A stretch of 64,000 nucleotides of DNA from Rhizobium sp. AC27/96 (GCF_001692325.1 NZ_LXKN01000058.1:1-64000), one strand, 5' to 3'. Counted from the first letter of the stretch, positions 37,101 to 44,740 are shown. Numbers and translations: made by a program. Notes: generated from the letters alone by a model not told the origin.

Positions 37101-37792
37101 TCTGGGTAAGGCTTCAGGGTCGATACACGGTCGCAAGCGGTTACACCAAACTTGCGATGTTGCTGCAGGTCGACAAGACAGCCGGCACTGGCAACTCCTG
37201 TTATTGGTCTAAACCCGTCATGCGTCGCGCCGCCTCGGCCGAGCTGATTGTCGATGGCGCGATTACGGCCAACAAGATCGCTGCCAATAGCATTACGGCC
37301 GACAAGCTCAACATTAACAGCCTGGATGCGATCACAGCAAACATTGGCAATCTGCAAGTCGGAACAAGCAACATCGTTGGCGGTGCGATTACCCGCGTGG
37401 ATACCGGTCTTCCGGAAGGGGCTGCGGGCATCAACGCCAATTCTGGACCAATTCCGGTCACCGGCATCACGTGTATGCACGGGGCTGGCTCACCGTCCAT
37501 TCTGGTTCTGTCATCCTTCTCACTCTCCAACAACGGCAGCAATCCGAATAACTATTTCACGCAAGTCGAGGTGCATATCTGGGATAATGCCAACAATCGC
37601 TATACGGCGGTGCTGCCATTCAGCTTCTACGGTGCCACATCGTTCACGCACTCTTTCAGCTTCAGACCGCCCGCAGATCGCACAGAAACCCAATTCCGGT
37701 TTGATGTGAAGCCGATCAACCTGCCGAGCCTCGGCTCGCCACCCCTCCTCATAAATAATCGAATAATCAACGCGCTCACTCTGAAGCGCTAA
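31160..37792 (+). CDS. Very long modular tail tip / receptor-binding protein
   Basis: From ATG 31160 the protein has 2210 residues. It opens with a hydrophobic, signal-like N-terminus (MKYLILLLNVLGFWLMADVAHA) and a second hydrophobic segment. Residues about 90-540 fit the phage-tail_3 / gpJ-like hub domain (GLTSVWIDDQKVGVLWDQP, VYYGPEWVYGGQN, FTDDDVVVTEEQDFRPFPSL). About 540-645 is a fibronectin-III-like domain. From about 645 to the end, short repeats of the form AITADKIAANAV alternate with two copies of an LPTTGN...LTTDGKLYRY module and five jelly-roll-like domains of about 140-170 residues. The repeats probably form a long trimeric shaft and the jelly-rolls bind surface sugars. A start at 31112 is possible. 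Confidence 0.85.
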   Translation: MKYLILLLNVLGFWLMADVAHADPISAAIAAIGNFIGSISIGKLVLTVAINIGLSLVEKALAKKDQPQPAGTKLEINMGDDHAMSFIIGSYATAGKRKYAGTWGDDGKTPNAYFTDVIEIGSLPNRAGPRGLTSVWIDDQKVGVLWDQPHPDGRGFPVLQYRVKNKDYLWIKFLDGTQTAPDPFLMAKFGTHAERPWRPTMIGRGCQVVILTSRYNTDLFKGVPAGLFEPHPLPLYDVRKDSSVGGNGGHRWSDPTTWQPSTNPAVMIYNLARGVYYGPEWVYGGQNIGAFCLPAANWMAAANACDASVPLDGGGSEPAYRAGYDVQCDQEPLDAVSELLKGCNGRMAEVGGIFKMLVGSPGGAVYSFTDDDVVVTEEQDFRPFPSLSATYNSIEATYPEPAEKWATKDAPGRYNADLEVQDGNRRLPAEIQLLAVPFANQVQRVGLAMIQDYRRFRVHQISLPPDAYPLEPNDVVSWSSARNGYDEKKFLVVKVEPQPNFLIVVTLKEVDPADYDWHPGLQLPTAIGWLGPITPPSQPMIGWTVEPSTIKDAGGIDRRPAIKISCAPDLDDVRGVWVQVRVKASGDVVFDSDSNPYALPFSWIISGQWTLPNTEYEVRGRYLPQSNRATDWSAWLTVKTPNVLIQASDVLDGAIVQSKIADAAVSAAKIMDEAVSNVKLANQAVSTAKLQVAAVTADVLASGAVISAKLADGAVTAAKLAQGAVDATSLASSIKAVEVVATLPTTGNVEGRQVFLTTDGKLYRYHNGGWTTAVAAVDVNGTLNGSQIADNAITSNKLAALAVDATKFASGIRPVEIVTSLPTTGNIAGRTVYLTTDGKLYRYTGSAWTAATAAVDVAGQMTDAQIAAIAAAKVTGTLISSQIADAAITNSKLAALAVDAAKLADNAITNTKIANGAISTPKLQANAITADKIAANTITANKMVLADFTNRAENPNFGEGDVGWARGAGVTIVNDAINAYTGNWYMNIGAGALANTIAARNFNIFPVVPGEQYFLQVFIKVIGTPAGPISARMRFMGADKTNYINNGGVVVPVTVGTSYAEWSATIIVPGQAVYAWMDFVPGENLTASGSYQIGFVSCQRKNTASLIVDGAITASKLAAGSVTTTALAAGSVTADDIATNAVTAGKIAAGAVTAGQIAAGAIGATQIAAKAITVDKLLVTNQDNQIDQGFSGGSRANWYAPNLGTYYLETGPSPAGGTYVAQCDGRDQLMVGPMLVRVSPGESYNFSVWFYNTDPIYDAFMGMYVKDALGASVGPNWVAVGSANNAKSTWTFIQANVTIPAGVYMIQPMFGVTKTAANGNWCYWARPNMRRASSAELIVDGAIIGSKVAANAITGDKIAANTITARSLVLQDWENLVPDNQLQSPAAWTQLNNTVVNPVTAQAFTSKGSFDYTYFAGVGYIQIAQSQPFAVVSGQEYLSAIQVVRTSGTKYGLWARIHWLDAGGNLLNPDIYVDITAYGTSDGGTVNGIRTFSAAIMPPTSAFAAVVKMYIHRNFTDGNISIGGLSFLRKASANLIVDGAITADKIAANAVVAGKIAANAITAGTIAANAVTAGTIATGAISASQIAAGSITADKLAAGSVSAQALAVGTGGNYLTNSDLSAGLAGWSLEHSNEIASFSLSLRTDTFAPEPGAIQIYQSNGNQGVEYGVGPVDAYGGMRTFAVRASGWYELSVYYFGHRCRGLQPYVGVFDAADNLLGRLNFGIFPAAQNFDPSKNLANYQRFWTKVQVPTNAAKARIFFRMKGTIEGLSDSYLWLARMYFGEASANQTEPTPWSDGSITLISNGNIATNVVTADKIAANAVTAGKIAASAVTAGTIAAGAVTATTITGGAITGDKLAANTIGAGQIAANAITAKQLVLTDFSNMADNGWQTGTLDGWVTQNTQAFYLDTVSGDAAGYVLQSLGRDCSRSNFVAVTVGETYSFDVWVYNTDTNPASIYAALLTPSGVWGFTVVASTSVKNVWVRLQGRYTVASGYTKLAMLLQVDKTAGTGNSCYWSKPVMRRAASAELIVDGAITANKIAANSITADKLNINSLDAITANIGNLQVGTSNIVGGAITRVDTGLPEGAAGINANSGPIPVTGITCMHGAGSPSILVLSSFSLSNNGSNPNNYFTQVEVHIWDNANNRYTAVLPFSFYGATSFTHSFSFRPPADRTETQFRFDVKPINLPSLGSPPLLINNRIINALTLKR
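33100..37330 (+). repeat. Repeat array and five jelly-roll-like modules inside the tail tip gene
   Basis: Short units coding for (A/T)xKIAxxAxxA recur dozens of times in clusters. Between clusters lie jelly-roll-like modules at about 34006-34460, 34690-35160, 35270-35760, 35990-36510 and 36800-37230. Four of them (1, 2, 3 and 5) end in a (N/E)LIVDGAI-type sequence; modules 2 and 5 are most alike (both have CYW..P.MRRA.SAELIVDGAI). Such DNA repeats would favour module exchange. Confidence 0.75.
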
Positions 37793-37812
37793 AGTCGCAG
37801 GAAAGGACTGCC

Positions 37813-38469
37813 ATGTACCGCATAGACAGCATGTACGAACCGATGGTCGAGGCGCTGCTTGCGGCGCGCGCGGAGAACAAGGCCGATCGCTGGATGGCGT
37901 GCGTTGCCTTCTGGCTCGCTCGTCAACAGATGTACAACGTGCCGGATTTCTGGCTGGCGCTTGCCGCCAAGATCACCTCCGGGCTCGATGCGACCGATAA
38001 GGACGCCATTCTCGATCAGCTGAACAACAAGGAAGCAGCTCTGGTTAATTCGGTGGCCGATTGGCCTGAAACGCCTGTGAGCCTTCTGGTCATAGTCGCG
38101 GGCTGGTCTCCGGAGCCGGTCCCCGTCGATCTCTATGCCTATGCAGCGACCAAACGCTACGCCGTCGAAACGGCTGGGGTGGTTATCGATGGCATGCGTG
38201 TCATGACTGATCGCGCCAGCCAATCGTTGATCACCGGTGCATACAATTATGTGCAAGCCAATCCGGACGTATTTGTGAAGTTCAAGACTGCTTCCGGTTT
38301 TGTAGATCTGACGGCGACACAGATGACGGCGATTGCCAATGCGGTTGGGGCGCATGTGCAGGCTAGCTTCGTGGCCGAGGGCGAAGTCAACAAGCAGATC
38401 GTTGCTGGTGCGATCACCACGACAGCGGGGGTGGACGCCTTTGCGTGGCCATCCAACGAGACGATTTAA
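37813..38469 (+). CDS. DUF4376-like protein after the tail tip gene
   Basis: A 218-residue protein. The C-terminal 100 residues (DRASQSLITGAYNYVQANPDVFVKFKTASGFVDLTATQMTAIANAVGAHVQASFVAEGEV) have the DUF4376 layout found in tail-fibre assembly or fibre-associated proteins. The first half is helical. Located 20 bp after the tail tip gene, so probably a fibre accessory or chaperone. Confidence 0.7.
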   Translation: MYRIDSMYEPMVEALLAARAENKADRWMACVAFWLARQQMYNVPDFWLALAAKITSGLDATDKDAILDQLNNKEAALVNSVADWPETPVSLLVIVAGWSPEPVPVDLYAYAATKRYAVETAGVVIDGMRVMTDRASQSLITGAYNYVQANPDVFVKFKTASGFVDLTATQMTAIANAVGAHVQASFVAEGEVNKQIVAGAITTTAGVDAFAWPSNETI

Positions 38470-38740
38470 GGATTTTTCCAACCAATCCGTCGGTAAGTCA
38501 TCTAAAGTTTCGACTCATGCGCCGCCCGGTGTTTCAACAAGGAAATGCTTCGGCACCTTAAGCATTGGCCGCGGCCGATACTGACAACTGTTCAGATAGT
38601 TGATGCGATCGGTTCATGCGGTGCTAGCTGCATTCGTATTGTGAGTTGCTGTCTCCGCAAGCTGAGACTCCGACACAAAGCATCCTGGCTTGGCCAAGGA
38701 GCGCTTTGTACGGTCGAGACTTCTTTCAAAGGAAAATTAT

Positions 38741-39373
38741 ATGGAGCACGCGAAGTTCTTTGCGGTGGTGCGTTCGCCACTATTCGAAGGGAGACTTTCG
38801 GCAAATCAGGTCAATGGCATCGAAGCAATTCTCTCTGCGTGGAGGGCGCGGCCGTTCGACGATCGTTGGCTGGCCTACATGCTGGCGACCGTCTATCACG
38901 AGACTGGCGGAGCGATGTGCGCCATCTCGGAAAATCTGAATTACTCGGCGGCTGGACTGCAGGCGACATTCCCCAAATACTTCACTGCTGCGCAGGCTGC
39001 TGTTTGTGCTCGTCAGCCGCCAAGAATAGCAAATCGCGCCTATGCAAATCGGATGGGCAATCGAGACGAGGCCAGTGGTGACGGATGGCGTTACCGTGGT
39101 CGCGGTTTGGTGCAGATAACCGGGCGGGACAATTACGCGAAATACGGCATTGTTGACAATCCGGATATGGCAATTGATCCGGTCAAGGCTATCGAAATCC
39201 TCTTCGACGGCATGATCAATGGTCGTTTTACGGGCAAAAAGCTTGCCGACTATTTTAGCGCTACGGTGACCGACTGGATCGGCGCGCGAAAAATTATCAA
39301 TGGCACGGATCGTGCGGCAGACATTGCCGGTCACGCCAAAAAATTTGCTGCGGCAGTGGAGGCGGCTCGGTGA
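38741..39373 (+). CDS. GH19 endolysin (chitinase-like lysozyme)
   Basis: From ATG 38741 the protein has 210 residues. The catalytic region is YHETGG with Glu54, followed by a GYRGRG-like block (WRYRGRGLVQITGRDNYAKYG) and a C-terminal ARKIINGTDRAADIAGHA segment, all typical of GH19 enzymes used by phages to cut peptidoglycan. It has no signal peptide, so it needs a holin; two small membrane proteins follow. Upstream start 38690 is less likely. Confidence 0.85.
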   Translation: MEHAKFFAVVRSPLFEGRLSANQVNGIEAILSAWRARPFDDRWLAYMLATVYHETGGAMCAISENLNYSAAGLQATFPKYFTAAQAAVCARQPPRIANRAYANRMGNRDEASGDGWRYRGRGLVQITGRDNYAKYGIVDNPDMAIDPVKAIEILFDGMINGRFTGKKLADYFSATVTDWIGARKIINGTDRAADIAGHAKKFAAAVEAAR

Positions 39374-39582
39374 TTTCTTGCGGTGCGATTGAGCGAAATG
39401 TTTCCGGATATCAAGCCGCCACTACCACCTGAATCCTGAGTGTCTTCACGCGATCTCTCCCTCATTACCCATTCAATCGACATAGGCCGGCGTAAATCGT
39501 CGCCACCGCCTTGAGCCGGCAGCATACCTGCCGACGCCGGCTGACTGTGGGCTCTTTTGGGTTCTTCTAAAAAGGAAAAAAG

Positions 39583-39834
39583 ATGTTCAACACGAATATG
39601 TTACACAATGTTCTAAATGTTCTGATCACCTTGTCGGCGTTGTTGGTCGCCATTCTATTGGCAACTGGCTGCACTCAGTTGGCTGACGGCATATTGGAAT
39701 GTTCGCAATCCGCTATCGGTCCCGGGTACACGGCCGCTGCCGTTGCGGGACTGAGTGCGTTGAAGATTGCAGTCAATATTATGCGGGACGGCGTTGCCGG
39801 ATTGATCAAGCCTCAGCCGCCCGTCAGCAAATAG
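39583..39834 (+). CDS. Small membrane protein in the lysis module (holin or accessory)
   Basis: An 83-residue protein. A hydrophobic helix (VLNVLITLSALLVAILLATGC) ends in a lipobox-like ATGC, and a second weaker helix follows. It could be a small holin or a spanin-like lipoprotein. AAAAAGGAAAAAAG precedes ATG. The type cannot be settled from sequence alone. Confidence 0.55.
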   Translation: MFNTNMLHNVLNVLITLSALLVAILLATGCTQLADGILECSQSAIGPGYTAAAVAGLSALKIAVNIMRDGVAGLIKPQPPVSK

Positions 39835-39909
39835 TGCCGATTTCTGCTGGATGCTCGGAATGGGTCAGCATCCAATTTTCAGTGCGCAAAAGTTTCACAG
39901 AGAAAAGCA

Positions 39910-40239
39910 ATGACGATTCACGAATTTCTCGATGCATTGGGCATCAAAGCCGGGGTCGTCATCGCCGGCCTCTCGGGCGGTATCCTGCGGGGCCTTTCCA
40001 GGCGGCAGTACACGACACGCGAAATTGTCGCCTCTCCGATCTGTGGGGCTCTGGCGGCGACTTATCTGACAGAGCCGGCACTTTTTTATCTGCGAGCCAT
40101 CAATTGGCCTTTGCCTCAGGAAGATACCGCCGCCATGAACGCGACAGCTTTTGTGGTGGGCGTATGCGCCATGTGGATTGCCGATCTGGTTTTTGATGCC
40201 ATTTCTCGATGGGTAAAAGGTGGTCGAGGAGTGTCTTGA
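39910..40239 (+). CDS. Putative holin with about three membrane segments
   Basis: A 109-residue protein with hydrophobic segments near residues 15-30, 43-60 and 75-97 and a basic C-terminal tail (RWVKGGRGVS), the layout of class I holins. It is the last plausible prophage gene. Confidence 0.6.
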   Translation: MTIHEFLDALGIKAGVVIAGLSGGILRGLSRRQYTTREIVASPICGALAATYLTEPALFYLRAINWPLPQEDTAAMNATAFVVGVCAMWIADLVFDAISRWVKGGRGVS

Positions 40240-40388
40240 CGCCTTGTCCACTCCCGGCGAGTTTCAGTGCGAAATCGGGCAGATTACGAAGGCAAATCTT
40301 CGATTTGAGATTTCGCTTTTTATTGGTTGCATTCGATTGGGCTTTTCCGTCCATATACAGGCATGCGGTATAGGGAGGAAAAGCCGAG

Positions 40389-41267
40389 ATGACCTCAGTG
40401 GTTAAGTTCACCGATCGTTTTGCTGTGTCGAGCTGGTCGTTGCATCGGGCGCTAGGCAGCACTTATCCCTATACGCCGGCAAACAACGCGCAGCCCAGCC
40501 GTCAACCGACCTATGGGGAGGGAAGCCTCGAATTGATCGATCTGCCGCGGCAATGCGCTGAACATGGCGTGTTTCGGCTGGAGATTTGCTCTTTCCATCT
40601 GCCGAGCCGCTCTCCCGGCTATATCGCCGAATTTCGCACAGCCGCACAAGAGGCTGGCGTAAAAATCCAAACGCTGCTGGTCGAAGATGGGGACCTTAGC
40701 GATCCGGATACCGCGCAGCGCGATGCTGAATGGATGGCGGGCTGGATCGATACGGCTGCGGCTCTTGGAGCCGGGAACATGCGCGTAATTGCCGGGAAGG
40801 CTCAACCGACGGACATCGCTCTGACACGGGCCGAAACTTATCTGCGTAAGCTTGCCGAACTTACCTCGGCGGCAGGTGTTCGTCTGGTTGTAGAAAACTG
40901 GTTCGATCTGCTTCCTCGACCTGCGGAAGTCAATCGTGTTCTCGATGCGCTGGACGGCAAAGTCGGGCTCAACGGTGATTTTGGAAATTGGGAGCGTGAC
41001 GGCAAATACGAAGACCTGGCAATGATCATGAGACGAGCTGAGCTCTGCCATGCGAAAGGGCGCTATTCCGCCGCCGGTCTGGATGTGGAGGACTATGTGC
41101 GTTGCGTCGAGCTGTCCACCGCAGTCGGCTATCGCGGTCCTTTCACGCTCATCTATGATTCACGATATCATGAAGATGAGTGGTCCGGGATTCTCGAAGA
41201 GCGGGCGTGCATAACGGGCGTTCTTGAAAGCAAAAACGAGAGCATGCCCGCCGCTGGCGCCGTTTGA
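40389..41267 (+). CDS. TIM-barrel sugar phosphate isomerase/epimerase-like protein
   Basis: A 292-residue cytoplasmic protein of the xylose-isomerase-like TIM-barrel family. Conserved features are the start FAVSSWSLHRALG, a FRLEICSFHLPS strand, VRLVVENWFDLLPRP, and GLNGDFGNW. Metal-binding Glu and Asp residues typical of the fold are present. The substrate is unknown; relatives act on inositol or hexose derivatives. It lies just outside the prophage, 149 bp after the last holin candidate, and is probably host DNA. Confidence 0.8.
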   Translation: MTSVVKFTDRFAVSSWSLHRALGSTYPYTPANNAQPSRQPTYGEGSLELIDLPRQCAEHGVFRLEICSFHLPSRSPGYIAEFRTAAQEAGVKIQTLLVEDGDLSDPDTAQRDAEWMAGWIDTAAALGAGNMRVIAGKAQPTDIALTRAETYLRKLAELTSAAGVRLVVENWFDLLPRPAEVNRVLDALDGKVGLNGDFGNWERDGKYEDLAMIMRRAELCHAKGRYSAAGLDVEDYVRCVELSTAVGYRGPFTLIYDSRYHEDEWSGILEERACITGVLESKNESMPAAGAV

Positions 41268-41329
41268 CGAGCCTTTAGCGCTCCATCGCAATCTTCCACG
41301 GGCAATATCGGGATTTCGCTGGTTAAACG

Positions 41330-41536
41330 CTAGTGAAATTCGTGACTATGCAGCGCGCCAAGAAGCTGATCCTGCGTTTGGTAGCCCGCATTGTAAAGAT
41401 TTATGGCCACATTGGCTGCGGACAGGCCCTCTTGGCTCTGCAGTCTGATGCTTCGTTCGGCGCACCAGGCGAAAAGAGCGCTTGCGAGAACATCGATGTC
41501 GTCAGGATAAAGAGGGGCGGTGACCATCATAGACAT
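41330..41536 (-). CDS. Small hypothetical protein
   Basis: A 68-residue soluble protein (PLYPDDIDVLASALFAWCAERSI...LSAANVAINLYNAGYQTQDQLLGAL). The even mix of residues and the helical repeats make it look real. Unknown function. Confidence 0.55.
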   Translation of the reverse strand: MSMMVTAPLYPDDIDVLASALFAWCAERSIRLQSQEGLSAANVAINLYNAGYQTQDQLLGALHSHEFH

Positions 41537-41708
41537 TCGCTACACCATTCTTGGTTGGGGCTTGGCTCAAGCCGGGGCAGGTATGGCGAACACTGCTTTT
41601 ATTCCTGAAATTTGCAATCGTGTTCATCGCTGGGCGTTAACGCCAGCCTGAGATGATACACTTCCCATGTCTCTTAATGCGACATGGTTTCTTTATGGCA
41701 CATCGCTG

Positions 41709-41846
41709 CTAGCTGCGATGCGTGGTGGCTGGGGACGGACGCGTAAATTTTTCTCTTGAATCATGCGGCGCGACAAACAGAAGGACGCCGAGCGTAAGCG
41801 CCAGCGCCACCATGATAGACAATACAAATCTTGGCCCAGAAGGCAT
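41709..41846 (-). CDS. Small single-pass membrane protein
   Basis: A 45-residue protein with one hydrophobic helix (FVLSIMVALALTLGVLLFV). Its ATG overlaps the stop of the upstream gene as ATGA, which supports the short start. Unknown function. Confidence 0.45.
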   Translation of the reverse strand: MPSGPRFVLSIMVALALTLGVLLFVAPHDSREKFTRPSPATTHRS

Positions 41847-42142
41847 CACTGATGGGTTGGGTGCGAAGCCTTCACAGCAGCTTCGATCAGCTCCTCCGCG
41901 TAGGAAAGTGCGGATGCGGTATCTTCGCCGTCCAACTTCAACTCCGTACATTTACGATGCATAGCTTTGCGAATTTGCACCAAGAGCACTGCGTCGATAT
42001 CGACTTCGCCTTCGTCGAAGACGTGGGTCAAGGCAGATTGCGCAACGATTTCAAGGACAGCGACACGGCCCTCTATTTCGCCGAGAGAGGGAATCGCGTT
42101 TCTCTTTACGTGATGCTTGCAGTCGCGATGGGTAGTAAGCAT
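41846..42142 (-). CDS. Small hypothetical protein, first gene of a two-gene unit
   Basis: A 98-residue protein with AGGAGG before its ATG. It begins with a Cys/His-rich segment (TTHRDCKHHVKRNA) followed by a long helical part (EIEGRVAVLEIVAQSALTHVFDEG). Coupled to the 45-residue membrane protein. No family recognised. Confidence 0.55.
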   Translation of the reverse strand: MLTTHRDCKHHVKRNAIPSLGEIEGRVAVLEIVAQSALTHVFDEGEVDIDAVLLVQIRKAMHRKCTELKLDGEDTASALSYAEELIEAAVKASHPTHQ

Positions 42143-42276
42143 TTTTGGTGGCCTCCTTCACGAAAAGAGATAACCAACAAGAAGCGAAAAGGTTCAGCCG
42201 GTTTCATAAAAAACTGCAGTTTTCCGTGGCGTCCTTTACCATCGCTATTGGCAAACAACCTGCCGTCGCGGGCCGA

Positions 42277-43242
42277 TTATTTCATCGGGCAAAGGTTGGG
42301 ATCCTCCAATACATCCGCGCAGCGGGGTGATCGGCGAAAATCGTCATAATATAAAGTCCAGACTGTTGTATCTGCGGCGCGATAGGGGCCGAATTTAAAG
42401 TATTGATTCTTGCCGAGGCCATGGTCGTTATGTCCAATGTGGCCGGATACCGTTACAATCCATTTATTGTTCGCGAATATCTCGATGTGGCCGGAACCAT
42501 CCGGGCCGGGTTTACTGTAGATGGCGAAGTCAATCCAGCCGGAGCTGGGTTCTGGTAGTTTGTTGCCTCGGTCTGTTACCTTGATGGCGCTGGTGCAGCC
42601 CGTAAATTCTTCACCGTCCCCCGCGCTCCAATTGCTATCGGTGGCGACCAGCGCGCGCATCTGATTGGTTTCGGGACGGAACCAGACGGGCGTCTCGCCG
42701 TCGTTGCAGGTCTTGCTATTATTTTTGTCCTTCTTCGCGGCGGGAGCGACATAATTGGTCTCGACGGTAGCAAAGAGCTTGCCGTTGTTGAGCCGTAACG
42801 CCAGGAACGGGCTGAAATCACCCTTGGCTTTCGGCCCGATTTCCCGCTTCCACTGGGCAATGAGATAGCGATGGTCTCCGGAAGGGATTGGGTCGGCGAA
42901 TTTCACGGCAAAGCCGTACCAAACTCCTTGATTGTAAGGCACGCGATATTTGGTGCGCTCCCATATTTCCGCTCTCTCGCTGCAGTTCGCTTCGCCGGGC
43001 GCGCAAAGTGGTTTGACACTGAGTTTCAGTGCTCCGGTGCCCGAGCGCTTCACTTCTGACTGGAATTCGACCGTTCCAGCCTTCTGCTCGGAATTCTCAC
43101 GATAATAAAGATGGCCAGAGGGCGCGAAATCCTTGCCGTCGAAGCCATCGCGCAGCACCAATTGGGCTGGGTCATCGGCCAAAGCTGGCGCCGCGGCGCA
43201 TGTGCAAGCCAGGATGGCGGGCAGCGCGTATTTTGCCTTCAT
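42277..43242 (-). CDS. Secreted polysaccharide lyase, heparin-lyase-I-like fold
   Basis: A 321-residue protein with a signal peptide of about 22 residues (ending APALA). The mature part has the jelly-roll pattern of the Polysacc_lyase family (PL7/PL13/PL20 relatives): FEFQ-like SEVKRSG, a basic WERTKYRVPYNQGVWYGFAVKF strand, HRYLIAQWKRE, and the closing YFKFGPYR...TLYYDDFR. It would cleave uronic-acid-containing polysaccharide in the periplasm or outside the cell. Next to a GumK-like glucuronosyltransferase, a role in trimming self-made exopolysaccharide is plausible. Confidence 0.8.
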   Translation of the reverse strand: MKAKYALPAILACTCAAAPALADDPAQLVLRDGFDGKDFAPSGHLYYRENSEQKAGTVEFQSEVKRSGTGALKLSVKPLCAPGEANCSERAEIWERTKYRVPYNQGVWYGFAVKFADPIPSGDHRYLIAQWKREIGPKAKGDFSPFLALRLNNGKLFATVETNYVAPAAKKDKNNSKTCNDGETPVWFRPETNQMRALVATDSNWSAGDGEEFTGCTSAIKVTDRGNKLPEPSSGWIDFAIYSKPGPDGSGHIEIFANNKWIVTVSGHIGHNDHGLGKNQYFKFGPYRAADTTVWTLYYDDFRRSPRCADVLEDPNLCPMK

Positions 43243-43457
43243 GCTCGGATATTCCTTTGGCGAGCTATTCGCAGAGCGTTATCAATGACCTGTTCGCTTC
43301 TCGCAGGCAAGCGCAGCTGTCATATTGCCTCGCTATGCATTGGTCCTAATCCTGATCGCTTTTACGTCACCTCAAGATATTTATTCAACCTGATGTAATA
43401 GCTGATAGCTCAGCTTTAACCGCCTGTTAGACGCTTTGCGGTTCATATCGCTGCGGA

Positions 43458-44735
43458 ATGGGCTTTGGTTGCGGCTATCAGCGCCCCGGACATGATGGTT
43501 CGTCGCCGCAGTCTTATCGATGTTTCGATGTCGGTCATGAAAAACCGGCTAAGGGTCGCTGTTGGGGACTACCTTTGGCAAATGGAAGCGCAGAGCTGGT
43601 CGGCAACAAGGCCGAGCCACGACGAAATATCGTTATCCTGACGTCGCATGTATTTCTGCGCGGCTATCGCAAGGCGTCAATCCACTTCATCGCATCCCGC
43701 TGGGCAGAGCAGGGTCATAACGTCCATTTTTTGACGATAGGTCACAGTTGGCTCACTCTGCTCAAGGATCGCCCGCGCTTTCGGGCCTTGTCGCGAGACC
43801 AAGGGAACCGATTTCAGCCAATCCGTGCCAATTTGAATGCGGGTGCCTATCTTCCGCCCTTGCATGCGTTCAGCTCGAACAATCGTTTCCTGAATGCGGC
43901 GAATGCGGCACTGTTCTCGCTCTATGGCGGCTACCTCCCGAGCTTTGCCCGCCGTGCTATAGTCAATGCAGATCTGGTGTTGATTGAAAGCGGCTCCGCG
44001 CTCGCATTCTTTCGTCACGTCAAGAGACTCAATTCGAAGGCGCGCACCCTATATTTTTGCCGTGACTTGCTGAAGAGCATCGGCGCCGCGCCGGCGCTCC
44101 AGAATATTCAAGCGACTGAGATTGGGCGCTTCGATGCGGTTTGCGTTCCTTCGCAACGGTTGGGAGCACTCCTGCCGCCAGGGGGGCATGTGAAAGTCAT
44201 TCCCCAAGGCGTTGACGCTGCTCTGTTTGATCGAGAGCAACCCTCCCCATATCAGCCCAGCAGCCGCAACGCTGTCTCCATCGGGAATATGCTTTTTGAT
44301 CAGGTGTCGATTGCGGCAATGGCTGCCGCGGCCTCGGACGTGAATTTCCATGTATTCGGCGCGACGTGGAGTGGATGGGCGCCGCCAAATATCATTATCT
44401 ACGGCGAGCGAGACTTTGAGAGTATCGTGCCTTATCTGCAGCATGCCGATTTCGGCATTGCCGCATATCGGCTAAAGGTTGATGAAGTTTATCTCGCGGA
44501 ATCGAGCCTGAAGCTGGCGCAATATAGTTATTGCGGCCTTCCGATTCTGCTGCCTGATCTCGTGCCTTTTGCCCGAGCCAACGCCATTTCTTATCGTCTC
44601 GATGGCGAAACCGCCTGGCGGGAGAAGATCGATGCGGCGCTGACGATGCAGCGTTCGCCGACGTTTCGAGATGGAATAATGACCTGGGATGAAGTTGCCA
44701 AGCAGACGCTGGCGGTGGCCTTTGAGACGCCGTGA
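43458..44735 (+). CDS. GumK-like glucuronosyltransferase
   Basis: A glycosyltransferase of up to 425 residues with the two Rossmann-like halves of GT-B enzymes. The N-terminal core NIVILTSHVFLRGYRKASIHFIASRWAEQGHNV is the GumK/GT70 signature; the C-terminal nucleotide-sugar side includes IPQGVD, SSLKLAQYSYCGLPILLPDL. It would add glucuronic acid to a lipid-linked polysaccharide unit at the inner membrane face. The first about 40 residues look non-homologous; TTG 43575 is an alternative start. Confidence 0.8.
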   Translation: MGFGCGYQRPGHDGSSPQSYRCFDVGHEKPAKGRCWGLPLANGSAELVGNKAEPRRNIVILTSHVFLRGYRKASIHFIASRWAEQGHNVHFLTIGHSWLTLLKDRPRFRALSRDQGNRFQPIRANLNAGAYLPPLHAFSSNNRFLNAANAALFSLYGGYLPSFARRAIVNADLVLIESGSALAFFRHVKRLNSKARTLYFCRDLLKSIGAAPALQNIQATEIGRFDAVCVPSQRLGALLPPGGHVKVIPQGVDAALFDREQPSPYQPSSRNAVSIGNMLFDQVSIAAMAAAASDVNFHVFGATWSGWAPPNIIIYGERDFESIVPYLQHADFGIAAYRLKVDEVYLAESSLKLAQYSYCGLPILLPDLVPFARANAISYRLDGETAWREKIDAALTMQRSPTFRDGIMTWDEVAKQTLAVAFETP

Positions 44736-44740
44736 CTGGC

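Larger units (their letters stand above)
11227..40239. mobile_element. Prophage of a long-tailed (siphovirus-like) phage without visible integrase
   Basis: A continuous block ordered as repressor, small early genes, terminase small and large subunits, DUF1073-type portal, DUF2213 protease, cement protein, DUF2184-type capsid, connectors, tail tube, chaperones, tape measure, tail tip, endolysin and holin candidates. The order is the classic siphovirus morphogenesis order. Edges are approximate: the left is set by the outermost operator, the right by the last membrane protein. No integrase, excisionase, replication protein or attachment repeat was recognised. Confidence 0.8.

Noticed and set aside
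33100..37330. CRISPR-like or satellite repeat array
   Set aside because: The repeats are in-frame protein repeats of the tail-tip gene with variable spacing, not a CRISPR array.
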